Notes: generated from the sequence alone by a model not told the origin. Shown: positions 1 to 5,410, counted from the first letter of the stretch. The stretch is DNA of 6,086 bases from Natronomonas sp. (GCA_007121575.1 SKKJ01000257.1:1-6086); one strand, 5' to 3'. A program made the numbers and translations.

Positions 1-453
1 CGTCGTCGGCACGACGATCACGGGCGTCGATTCCCCGGTTGGGTCGAGACCAGAGAAGGTCCCCTCGCGAGCGGCTGCTTTGAGATCGGATCGAGATCGG
101 CCGTCGGCCGCCAGCACGCTCATCTGTCGAGCGACATCGAGGCTGCTTCCGCCGCCGACACCGATGAGCACGTCCGCATCGACCTCGTGCATTCGATCGA
201 TCGCGTCGTACGCCGTCTCGACTCGCTTCGCTGGCGTGGTCTCATCGAAACAACCCGCGAGACGGTTACCCAGTCCGTCCGTGATCGGATCCATCAACTC
301 GTCGTTCGCGCCGACGTTCGAACCGCAGACGATCAAAGCCCGTTCGAGCCCTTCCTCGGCGAGCAACTCGCCGAGTGTCGCGGCACGATTACGGCCGAAG
401 AGTATGTCGAGTCCGTTGTAGGTGAATTCGAATGGGTGTGTCGGTAACTGCAT
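1..453 (-). CDS. Iron-containing alcohol dehydrogenase, N-terminal part (cut by window edge)
   Basis: This is the first 151 codons of an iron-dependent alcohol dehydrogenase family protein; the rest lies beyond base 1. The family reduces aldehydes or ketones (or oxidises alcohols) with NAD(P)H in the cytoplasm, and includes maleylacetate reductases. Seen directly: a Rossmann-like N-terminal half with a beta strand at residues 39-43 (ALIVC), the nucleotide-binding glycine motif GVGGGSSLDVAR at 98-109, and IVVPTT at 146-151, which is the beginning of the usual PTTAGTGSE motif. The metal-binding His and Asp residues are in the missing half, so metal type and substrate class cannot be judged. The ATG at 453 is chosen because the reading frame is open from there to the edge and a TATA-like element lies about 27 bases upstream. 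It is 80 bp downstream of the asparaginase gene on the same strand, so it could be read both from its own promoter and by read-through. It could be a maleylacetate reductase or a simple alcohol dehydrogenase. Confidence 0.9.
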   Translation of the reverse strand, partial: MQLPTHPFEFTYNGLDILFGRNRAATLGELLAEEGLERALIVCGSNVGANDELMDPITDGLGNRLAGCFDETTPAKRVETAYDAIDRMHEVDADVLIGVGGGSSLDVARQMSVLAADGRSRSDLKAAAREGTFSGLDPTGESTPVIVVPTT

Positions 454-476
454 AGAGACTCGTTACAGGCGATAGC

Positions 477-486
477 TCATAACCTT
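477..486 (-). promoter_or_regulatory. TATA-like box of the iron alcohol dehydrogenase gene
   Basis: Read on the minus strand this is AAGGTTATGA, centred about 28 bases before the ATG at 453. That is the spacing at which haloarchaeal TATA boxes give leaderless transcripts. No Shine-Dalgarno sequence is present. The match is modest (TTATGA), so the gene may also depend on read-through from the asparaginase promoter. Confidence 0.35.
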
Positions 487-533
487 GTGTGATGGTGGCA
501 CTCCCAGGTGTGACAGATAAGAGAGAACGTGGG

Positions 534-1484
534 TTACTCGGCGGCGAACGCCTCAGAGACTGAACTCTCAGATTCGAGCGCGACAAGCAGCTTGATTCGT
601 GCCTTCGGCGCGGAGAGATCGCCGGCGAACACCGCACCGTGTTGTTCGAGCGTGTAGCCGCCGCCGCCACCGTAGACGGCCGCGACGCCACCAGCGTGAC
701 ATCGAGACGTGATCACGATCGGAACGTCCGCGGCGACGGCATCCGCAACGGCATCCGCGATGGGTTCCGGGGTGTTTCCCAATCCGGTCGCCTGAATCAC
801 GATGCCGTCGCAACCGCGTTCGACCGCGAGATCGATCCCGTCTCGACCGACGCCGAGACCGGTCGTGATGATCGGGACGTCGCCCGTCGGTTCACCAGTC
901 GTCGAAAGCGTCGTCGAACACGACCCGAGTTCTCGATACCGTTCGAAACCGTTCGGGCCAACCGCGCCGACCGGCCCGCGAGTCGGCGACTCGAACGTAT
1001 CGAGTCGCCACGTATGGGATTTATAGGCGTCGCGCGCGGCATGGAGTTCGCCGTTGAGACAGAGATACACGCCACCGGCGGACAGCATTTCGGGTTCCTC
1101 CGCGGCGATAACCGACGCGAGGAGGTTCGCCGGACCGTCGGCCCCCGGCTGATCGGGACGCCGTTGCGCACCGGTAAAAACCACGGGGACATTCCATTCA
1201 TCGACGAGATCGATGTAGTACGCCGATTCCGCCATCGTGTCCGTCCCGTGGGTAACGACGACACCAGCCTCGTGGGCAGCGATGTGTTCGCGAAGTCGCT
1301 CCAAAACTTCGAAGTCCATATCGACACTCGGGCGTTGCGACAGCTGTGTGACCTCGATTCGATCGGTGAGTTCGGGAACGGCTTCAACGAGATCTTCGCC
1401 GGTTTGTGTCGGAGAGGCTCCATCCTCCCCGGCCGTGCTTGCGATAGTACCGCCGGTCGAAACGACGAGTACGCGTTCGGACAT
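534..1484 (-). CDS. L-asparaginase (AnsA/AnsB family), cytoplasmic
   Basis: The 316-residue protein belongs to the bacterial-type asparaginase/glutaminase family, which hydrolyses Asn to Asp and ammonia. Catalytic elements are visible: STGGTIAS at residues 9-16 with nucleophile Thr13, SVDMD at 53-57 (substrate-binding Ser53), THGTDTM at 78-84 with Thr81-Asp82, and Lys154 in DAYKSH. The C-terminal domain contains SRCHAGGV at 260-267. Length is normal for the family. It lacks the extra N-terminal domain of the archaeal tRNA amidotransferase subunit GatD, so GatD is unlikely. There is no signal peptide, so it should be cytosolic. The mobile lid loop that carries a Tyr in well-studied enzymes reads EDGASPTQT here, with Ala23 at the expected Tyr position. 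The start ATG at 1484 is supported by position of the first motif and by a TATA-like box 27 bases upstream. It is divergent from the RidA-family gene and upstream of the alcohol dehydrogenase. The true substrate may be another small amide. Confidence 0.92.
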   Translation of the reverse strand: MSERVLVVSTGGTIASTAGEDGASPTQTGEDLVEAVPELTDRIEVTQLSQRPSVDMDFEVLERLREHIAAHEAGVVVTHGTDTMAESAYYIDLVDEWNVPVVFTGAQRRPDQPGADGPANLLASVIAAEEPEMLSAGGVYLCLNGELHAARDAYKSHTWRLDTFESPTRGPVGAVGPNGFERYRELGSCSTTLSTTGEPTGDVPIITTGLGVGRDGIDLAVERGCDGIVIQATGLGNTPEPIADAVADAVAADVPIVITSRCHAGGVAAVYGGGGGYTLEQHGAVFAGDLSAPKARIKLLVALESESSVSEAFAAE

Positions 1485-1507
1485 ACCGAGTCGAACGGCG
1501 AGTTACG

Positions 1508-1515
1508 AGATAATC
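1508..1515 (-). promoter_or_regulatory. TATA-like box of the asparaginase gene
   Basis: On the minus strand this reads GATTATCT, centred about 27 bases before the ATG at 1484, with no ribosome-binding site between. This is the arrangement of a leaderless haloarchaeal transcript. It sits inside the 102-bp spacer shared with the divergent RidA-family gene. Confidence 0.4.
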
Positions 1516-1567
1516 CCTGCGACTCGGAGAGCAGACGAGCGGCCGAACTGACCGATGAGAGTGACAC

Positions 1568-1577
1568 TTTTGTGTAT
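1568..1577 (+). promoter_or_regulatory. TATA-like box of the RidA-family gene
   Basis: TTTTGTGTAT lies about 24 bases before the in-frame ATG at 1596 and about 15 bases before the ATG at 1587. With the usual 25-28 base spacing, transcription would begin near 1596-1599. This favours initiation at the second ATG or slightly after the first. The promoter is back-to-back with that of the asparaginase gene. Confidence 0.35.
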
Positions 1578-1586
1578 CGTTCGCGC

Positions 1587-2039
1587 ATGACAGATATGAC
1601 GCGACTCGCGATCAACCCACCGGAGCTCAAAGACGCCCGAAGCATCGGATACAACCACGCGATCCTCGCCGGCGGGACGTTTTATATGGCCGGACAGGTC
1701 GCTATGGATGCCGACTCGAACGTCATCGGCGACGATATCGAAACGCAAGCACGAAAAGCCTACGAGAACGTCGGAATTCTTCTCGATGCCGTCGGAAAGA
1801 CCTACGCAGATATCGCGAAAGTGACGACACATATCGTCGATCCGGCACAGCACTATCACGACGGATATAAACGGGTTTACGAGGAGATGTTCGACGAACC
1901 GTATCCGTGCCATACCGTTCTCGGGCACGAAGCGCTCGCACACGAAGAGTATCTCGTTGAAATCGAAATCGAAATCCCGTTCAGCGACGAAGAGATTGAG
2001 GCGATCGAGATCGATGGTGAAGTCGTTCGTGAGATCTGA
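1587..2039 (+). CDS. RidA/YjgF/YER057c/UK114-family protein without the archetypal arginine
   Basis: The 150-residue protein has the Rid fold signature: GYNHAILAGGTFYMAGQ (21-37), a central stretch TQARKAYENVGILLDAVGKTYADIAKVTTHI (shown by its parts ARKAYENVG and KVTTHIVD), and the closing strand EYLVEIEIEI at 121-130. Archetypal RidA trimers hydrolyse 2-aminoacrylate-type enamines/imines, using an Arg (Arg105 in E. coli) to hold the carboxylate. Here the corresponding PAR-S motif reads PCHT (107-110), with His109 in place of Arg. This points to a Rid subfamily with another or unknown substrate. An acidic tail of about 18 residues follows the core. Two starts are possible: ATG 1587 (used) and ATG 1596 (147 residues), the latter fitting the promoter better. 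The frame is open far upstream, but that part is antisense to the asparaginase gene and is not credible coding. It is divergent from the asparaginase and followed 229 bp later by a deaminase gene on the same strand. Confidence 0.88.
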   Translation: MTDMTRLAINPPELKDARSIGYNHAILAGGTFYMAGQVAMDADSNVIGDDIETQARKAYENVGILLDAVGKTYADIAKVTTHIVDPAQHYHDGYKRVYEEMFDEPYPCHTVLGHEALAHEEYLVEIEIEIPFSDEEIEAIEIDGEVVREI

Positions 2040-2129
2040 GTGCCAACAATCGATTGGAATCGGGCCATAATCGTACAAGGGCCGTATTCGTCTTTCATCG
2101 AGAGATCCGATTGTTCCAGTAGTTGTCGG

Positions 2130-2147
2130 CGAACGAATTTTGTTCGT
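2130..2147. promoter_or_regulatory. Inverted repeat upstream of the deaminase TATA box
   Basis: CGAAC and GTTCG are separated by seven AT-rich bases, and a shifted pairing (ACGAA/TTCGT) is also possible. The dyad ends about 10 bases before the strong TATA element at 2157, where a regulator could act on polymerase recruitment. It is only a five-base dyad, so chance is a real alternative. Confidence 0.25.
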
Positions 2148-2156
2148 CGAAAGCGA

Positions 2157-2170
2157 GTATATAAATATAT
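2157..2170 (+). promoter_or_regulatory. Strong TATA box, likely promoter of the deaminase gene
   Basis: GTATATAAATATAT is the best TATA match in the window. Standard spacing would place the transcription start near 2190, giving a 5' leader of roughly 75-80 bases before the ATG at 2269. The other genes here appear leaderless, so this arrangement differs. A second, weaker AT-rich element (ACTTTATG, 2224-2231) could instead give a leader of about 15 bases. Confidence 0.4.
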
Positions 2171-2200
2171 CGAACTAAAATCATGGATGAATAATTGATA

Positions 2201-2265
2201 AGTTTACTATTAGGACCTGAGCAGACTTTATGCGATTCTGACGAGACCGAACGCATAAGTAAACT
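2201..2265 (+). repeat. Inverted repeat bracketing the presumed deaminase leader
   Basis: AGTTTACT at 2201-2208 and AGTAAACT at 2258-2265 are perfect reverse complements separated by 49 bases. The right arm ends three bases before the deaminase ATG. In RNA this could fold into a long-looped stem that hides the start region. The arms are AT-rich and short, so the evidence is weak. Confidence 0.25.
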
Positions 2266-2268
2266 CCA

Positions 2269-2745
2269 ATGACAACAGAAACCGACAACCGACATATCCG
2301 AACCGCGCTCGAGTTGGCCGAAGCGGCGCAAAGTGCTGGAAATCCACCGTTCGGATCGCTTTTGGTCCTCGATGGTTCTGTGATTCAAACGAGCGAGAAC
2401 ACGACGGTAACGGACGAGGACATCACGGCACATCCAGAACTCAAGTTAGCTCGATACGCCGCAACAGAACTGTCAGAGAGTGAACGGGCAGAATGTACGA
2501 TGTACACGAGCACAGAGCCGTGTGCGATGTGTGCGAGTGCCATCTATTATTCGGGGTTAGGCCGGGTCGTATACAGCGTTTCAGGGAGTTCGTTACCGCG
2601 TGTTCGCGATGACCGGGGGATCGATATTTCGTGTGACGAGGTGATCGAACGAGCGAACGGAACGACAGTCGTCGATGGACCGGTGCTGGAATCGGACGGA
2701 TTGGATATTCTCCGACGATACTATGCATCTGGAGATAGAGATTAG
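2269..2745 (+). CDS. Zinc-dependent nucleoside/nucleobase deaminase (cytidine deaminase-like fold)
   Basis: The 158-residue protein has the two zinc-site motifs of the CDA/dCMP deaminase superfamily: an H-x-E motif in TAHPELKLAR (His55 zinc ligand, Glu57 proton shuttle) and EPCAMCASAI at residues 83-92 (Cys85 and Cys88 zinc ligands). The N-terminal NPPFGSLLV (25-33) is the typical first strand after helix 1 in guanine deaminase, cytosine deaminase and TadA relatives. Such enzymes hydrolyse an exocyclic amino group to a carbonyl, releasing ammonia, in the cytoplasm. The length fits free-base or nucleoside deaminases. The HPE variant rather than HAE and the C-terminal DILRRYY differ from TadA, so tRNA editing is less likely than small-molecule deamination. 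Guanine, cytosine or another N-heterocycle cannot be told apart here. The start is set by the first ATG before the conserved helix; no Shine-Dalgarno is seen. Codon use is somewhat less GC-rich than in the asparaginase gene. It lies between the RidA-family and cyclase-family genes on the same strand, but wide spacers argue for separate transcripts. Confidence 0.88.
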   Translation: MTTETDNRHIRTALELAEAAQSAGNPPFGSLLVLDGSVIQTSENTTVTDEDITAHPELKLARYAATELSESERAECTMYTSTEPCAMCASAIYYSGLGRVVYSVSGSSLPRVRDDRGIDISCDEVIERANGTTVVDGPVLESDGLDILRRYYASGDRD

Positions 2746-2860
2746 GAGCGGAAATCGTCGACAGAGTAGTAATAAATTGGAGATAGAGAAACCGCCGTGG
2801 ATCGATAGTTCACGAAACTCTCGACGAAGTCCTGTTAAGAGACGTGTAAGATGAGATAGC

Positions 2861-2866
2861 TTTTTT
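2861..2866 (+). terminator. Oligo-T tract, possible terminator of the deaminase transcript
   Basis: A run of six T residues lies about 115 bp after the deaminase stop codon. Archaeal RNA polymerase commonly terminates at oligo-T tracts without requiring a hairpin. This is the longest T-run on the plus strand of this spacer. The distance from the stop codon is rather long. Confidence 0.3.
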
Positions 2867-2965
2867 AGCGGTCGAAAACAGTGAGTAATTTAACATGCAA
2901 AAATAGAATATAGAGAATTGGAGCATCCCACACACACAATGGATAACATACAACATGGTCTAAAA

Positions 2966-2988
2966 TCGAACATTTATTTTAAATTCGA
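2966..2988. repeat. AT-rich imperfect inverted repeat with TCGAA/TTCGA arms
   Basis: TCGAA at 2966-2970 and TTCGA at 2984-2988 flank an AT-only-plus-one-C centre, and TTT/AAA inside the arms can extend the pairing past a two-base bulge. It is 160-180 bp upstream of the cyclase start, so it may be a distal regulatory dyad or a hairpin. TCGA words are common in haloarchaeal DNA, which lowers its weight. Confidence 0.25.
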
Positions 2989-3117
2989 CGATAAAGAGTG
3001 AATAAATACGTTCGCGGAGATACTCCAAGAGATTTCTGTAGATAACAACGATACCATTGTTTGGATCAGCTAACATAACCGCATTTCAGCACGACAGATA
3101 ACGCAGCGATCCAAAAG

Positions 3118-3125
3118 TACTAATC
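3118..3125 (+). promoter_or_regulatory. TATA-like box of the cyclase-family gene
   Basis: TACTAATC, preceded by the purine-rich CCAAAAG (a BRE-like context), is centred about 27 bases before the ATG at 3148. The spacing fits a leaderless transcript. No Shine-Dalgarno sequence occurs between the box and the start. Confidence 0.4.
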
Positions 3126-3147
3126 ACACAAAAAGAGTAGACACAGC

Positions 3148-3927
3148 ATGGTTGAGTTAGTCGATCTCTCGGGATACGTCGAAGAAGATCAACCCGTCTT
3201 TCCGGGGAACCAACGGACGAAGTTTCTCGTTTCGAGCACCCACGAAGAATCGGGATACACCGCGAAACAGAAGGTCGGAAAAGAGACGGGGGCGATCAAA
3301 CGAAAGCTGAAAGCCAAAAAACAGGGAAGCGACGAAGAGCACCTCCACATCCGGACGCTGCTTCTCAGCGAGCACGGACCGACACACATCGACTCGTTCA
3401 GTCACCTCGATCCGACGAACGACAAATCGATCGAGAAGATCCCGCTCGAGCGGTTTTACACCGAAGGTATCGGCATCGATCTGTCACACCTTTCGGCGGA
3501 CGACTTTATCACGATCGATGACATCCAAGCGGAGCTCGACGCACACGATCTCGAAATCAAAGACGGTGACGCGATACTGTTGCATACGGGACATCGAGCC
3601 GAGAACTACAGCATCGAAGATCACGAAAAGCGATACAAATACCTTCACGAGTATCCCGGGTTGAACAGAGAGTCCGCAGATTGGCTCGCAGAACAGGGCG
3701 TTTCGAACATCGGGATCGATTCGCCGAGTATCGATCACGGGACGGCGGGGGCGACACAGGAGTTCCCAGCACACGACATGTGTGCAGAACACGAGATTCT
3801 GAACATGGAGAACATGGCGAATCTCGACGCGGTCGCTGGGAAACGATTCCAGTTAGTTGCGTTTCCCCTCAAGCTTCGAGACGGGACGGGGTCGCCGTTC
3901 CGACCAGTCGCCATTCTCGACGAGTGA
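3148..3927 (+). CDS. Cyclase-family metal-dependent hydrolase (kynurenine formamidase/isatin hydrolase type)
   Basis: The 259-residue protein matches the 'cyclase' family, whose members hydrolyse amide or lactam bonds (N-formylkynurenine, isatin and others) using divalent metal. The metal motif HxxTHxDxxxH is visible as HGPTHIDSFSH at residues 76-86, giving His76, His80, Asp82 and His86. Further family marks are DGDAILLHTGHR (139-150), the NIGIDSPSID segment (187-196), His209 in PAHDMCAEHE, and the late MENMANLDAV (220-229). Many relatives have Gly before the Thr (HTGTH), where this protein has Pro78. It is longer than the roughly 210 residues of typical kynurenine formamidases, mainly through an N-terminal stretch at 35-62 that is very rich in Lys. 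That is odd for an otherwise acidic haloarchaeal protein. No signal peptide or membrane segment is present, so it should be cytoplasmic. It is convergent with the TAXI binding-protein gene. No tryptophan-pathway neighbours are seen, so kynurenine formamidase activity should not be assumed. Confidence 0.88.
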   Translation: MVELVDLSGYVEEDQPVFPGNQRTKFLVSSTHEESGYTAKQKVGKETGAIKRKLKAKKQGSDEEHLHIRTLLLSEHGPTHIDSFSHLDPTNDKSIEKIPLERFYTEGIGIDLSHLSADDFITIDDIQAELDAHDLEIKDGDAILLHTGHRAENYSIEDHEKRYKYLHEYPGLNRESADWLAEQGVSNIGIDSPSIDHGTAGATQEFPAHDMCAEHEILNMENMANLDAVAGKRFQLVAFPLKLRDGTGSPFRPVAILDE

Positions 3928-3975
3928 ACCGTCCGCTCTTTTAACTCAGGACATACCGACCGATTCGGAGAGATT

Positions 3976-3995
3976 CGGAACGAAATTTCGATCCG
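3976..3995. repeat. Near-perfect 20-bp palindrome between convergent genes
   Basis: Eighteen of twenty positions are self-complementary: arms CGGA and TCCG enclose a perfect CGAAATTTCG core with a single A/A mismatch pair. It lies in the 130-bp spacer between the converging cyclase and TAXI genes. It could be a hairpin blocking read-through from both sides or a binding site for a dimeric protein. A direct repeat GATTCGGA (3962-3969 and 3972-3979, a 10-base period) overlaps its left arm. No T-run follows directly; the nearest is CTCTTTTAAC just after the cyclase stop. Confidence 0.4.
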
Positions 3996-4057
3996 CACTA
4001 AGCATCCACTGACAGAGTTATACGGCGCAAATAATAGAAGCGGTTGGGTTCGAAGCG

Positions 4058-5194
4058 TTACTCGGTTTCGCCGCGGGTCCACTCGTCGTTCCACGCGTCG
4101 TTCGCTTCCCAGTAGTCGGCGACACCGGGATGGATCGGGATTTCGGGGATGACGGCGTCGGTCTGTGAGACGACGTCGGATTGATCGAGCGCGGCCGGGT
4201 CGGCCTCGCGGATCGTATCGACGTGTTCGGCGGCGAGCCGGGCACATTCTTCGGCGACGTGGTCGGGGATCTGTGGACCGAACGCCCACTGACCTGCCAG
4301 AACCCACGCTGTCGTCGTGTCACCGGTGATTCGCGTTACGTCCTGTTGCCAGCCGTAGAGTTCGATTTCGGATTTGACGGGACCGTCCGTCTCGTCGATC
4401 GCCTGTTCGAACACCTCGTCGACTTCGATAGCGTAGATTTCGCCTTCGTTTCGGACGTCGAGTTCTTGGATCCAGCCAGCGAGCTCTTGACCGTTCGTTC
4501 CGTACACACACAACGCGTCGATACGGCCTTCTTCGACGGCACCTGCAGCGTCGCTCGCGTCGATGTTGAGGATCTCGTTGTTGTCCCAGATATCCGTCTG
4601 TCGGATGACTTTCTCGGAGAGGTTTCGCGTACCGAATCCGGGCTGGATCGGATAGACGTTGTATCCGCCTTCGAGCAGGTCGGCCGTCGATTCGATTCCG
4701 GATCCCTCGACGGCGACCCAGTAGATCTCGAGCGAAACGTGAATGAACCCCTGTAGCGGGAGGTCGTCGACGGGATCGTCAGCGAATGCACCATCGTCGT
4801 GGAACGCCTCCGCGTACGTGTTGTTGTCGATACCGACCGCCGGGAAGTCGCCGGCTTCGTACTCGTATGGGTGTGCTGCCCAGCCACCGGATTCCTGTAC
4901 GGAGATGCTGAGGAAATCGCTGTGTTCGTTTGCGGCACGGGCGAGCGCCTGCCCTGCTTGATGCGTCGACGTGCCCGTTGGGCTCGCACCTAGTTGCAGT
5001 TGGTACTGCTCAGGACCATCGTCACCGTTGCCGTTGCCGTTACCGTTGCCGTTTCCATTACCGTTGCCGTTTCCATTACCGTTGCCGTTTCCATTACCGT
5101 TGCCGTTTCCATTACCCGCAACTCCTGCTAGAGTAATGAGGCCGGCTACCCCGGTACCCTGTAGAATCTTACGTCGAGTTGTTCGGTCAGACAT
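4058..5194 (-). CDS. TAXI-family TRAP transporter solute-binding protein with Tat signal and Asn-Gly repeat linker
   Basis: The 378-residue protein is the extracytoplasmic substrate-binding part of a TAXI-type tripartite ATP-independent (TRAP) importer, which uses an ion gradient. The N-terminus has a twin-arginine motif, TTRRKILQG (5-13), and a hydrophobic stretch to about residue 26, so it should be exported folded by Tat. Residues 27-57 are Gly followed by fifteen Asn-Gly pairs, a flexible tether. The mature domain starts near 62 and shows TAXI features: ASPTGTSTHQAG, PGFGTRNLSEKVI in the middle (an anion-binding-like loop) and IPIHPGVADYW near the end. Unlike many haloarchaeal binding proteins, no lipobox Cys follows the hydrophobic stretch; LAGV occurs where LAGC is expected. 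The start at 5194 is preferred over an in-frame ATG at 5266 because it begins just before the Tat motif and sits 28 bases after a TATA box. No TRAP permease is complete in the window. The ligand is unknown; TAXI proteins are reported mostly for carboxylates such as glutamate. Confidence 0.9.
   Translation of the reverse strand: MSDRTTRRKILQGTGVAGLITLAGVAGNGNGNGNGNGNGNGNGNGNGNGNGNGNGNGDDGPEQYQLQLGASPTGTSTHQAGQALARAANEHSDFLSISVQESGGWAAHPYEYEAGDFPAVGIDNNTYAEAFHDDGAFADDPVDDLPLQGFIHVSLEIYWVAVEGSGIESTADLLEGGYNVYPIQPGFGTRNLSEKVIRQTDIWDNNEILNIDASDAAGAVEEGRIDALCVYGTNGQELAGWIQELDVRNEGEIYAIEVDEVFEQAIDETDGPVKSEIELYGWQQDVTRITGDTTTAWVLAGQWAFGPQIPDHVAEECARLAAEHVDTIREADPAALDQSDVVSQTDAVIPEIPIHPGVADYWEANDAWNDEWTRGETE
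5024..5113 (-). repeat. 18-bp tandem repeat (five units) encoding Asn-Gly pairs
   Basis: Plus-strand unit ACCGTTGCCGTTTCCATT occurs four times without a single mismatch (5042-5113) and once more with two substitutions (5024-5041). One unit codes for three Asn-Gly pairs of the TAXI protein, and the next ACC adds the final Gly. Each unit is itself three degenerate six-base repeats, so the array has a two-level periodicity. Perfect identity of four units at synonymous positions points to recent expansion, and unit number changes would keep the reading frame. Confidence 0.95.
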
Positions 5195-5217
5195 ACAGCC
5201 TAACGTGGTATTGTCCG

Positions 5218-5227
5218 TATTAAAAGG
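5218..5227 (-). promoter_or_regulatory. TATA box of the TAXI binding-protein gene
   Basis: On the minus strand CCTTTTAATA, preceded by purine-rich AAGAAA (BRE-like), is centred about 28 bases before the ATG at 5194. This is a good haloarchaeal promoter for a leaderless mRNA. It also argues against translation starting at the upstream in-frame ATG at 5266, which would lie outside the transcript. Confidence 0.55.
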
Positions 5228-5410
5228 TTTCTTTGTATGATCGCTTAGATAGCGTAAGATCAACAACCATCATCCAACATTATACAACATTCGGCGTGAA
5301 ATAGCCCGGATGAGTAGACATGAGATAGTCAAATCATGCTAATATCTGAATACAATCGTCCAGTTACTTCAAAATTTATCGCGAAAATATCACAATAAAT
5401 CGGTGATGTG

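Larger units (their letters stand above)
2746..3147. other. AT-rich intergenic region without a convincing gene
   Basis: This 402-bp spacer is markedly more AT-rich than its flanks. Every ATG examined opens only a few codons before a stop (for example at 2895 and 2940), and I saw no tRNA-like or protein-remnant signal. It holds a T-run at 2861-2866, an inverted repeat at 2966-2988 and the presumed cyclase promoter near 3118. It could hide a small non-coding RNA, but nothing here demonstrates one. Confidence 0.6.

Noticed and set aside
534..1484. GatD (archaeal Glu-tRNA(Gln) amidotransferase subunit) instead of asparaginase
   Set aside because: The protein starts directly at the TGGTIA motif and is 316 residues; GatD has an additional N-terminal domain of roughly 80-90 residues and usually a GatE partner, neither seen here.
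639..1586. Open frame continuous with the RidA-family gene that would extend it upstream to a 466-residue protein
   Set aside because: The upstream part is exactly antisense to a well-supported asparaginase, gives an Arg-rich composition with no domain, and lies upstream of the RidA promoter.
2095..2433. 112-codon minus-strand open frame covering the deaminase promoter
   Set aside because: It overlaps the AT-rich promoter region and the deaminase 5' end, and its composition is not haloarchaeal (few Asp/Glu).
2929..2939. Short CA dinucleotide run
   Set aside because: Only about five repeats, which is expected by chance in a low-complexity spacer.
4181..4756. 191-codon plus-strand open frame
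   Set aside because: Antisense to the TAXI gene; an artefact of the GC-rich codon bias, with no recognisable domain.
5024..5113. CRISPR-like array suggested by regularly spaced repeats
   Set aside because: The 18-bp units are contiguous with no spacers and encode an in-frame Asn-Gly linker.
5239..5261. GATC-bounded dyad with CGCT/AGCG arms upstream of the TAXI promoter
   Set aside because: Only the four-base ends and a four-base inner arm match; overall symmetry is poor, so it is not reported as an operator.
5195..5266. Upstream in-frame ATG at 5266 as the TAXI protein start (402 residues)
   Set aside because: It would put 24 residues before the Tat motif and lies upstream of the TATA box at 5218-5227, which is placed for a leaderless start at 5194.
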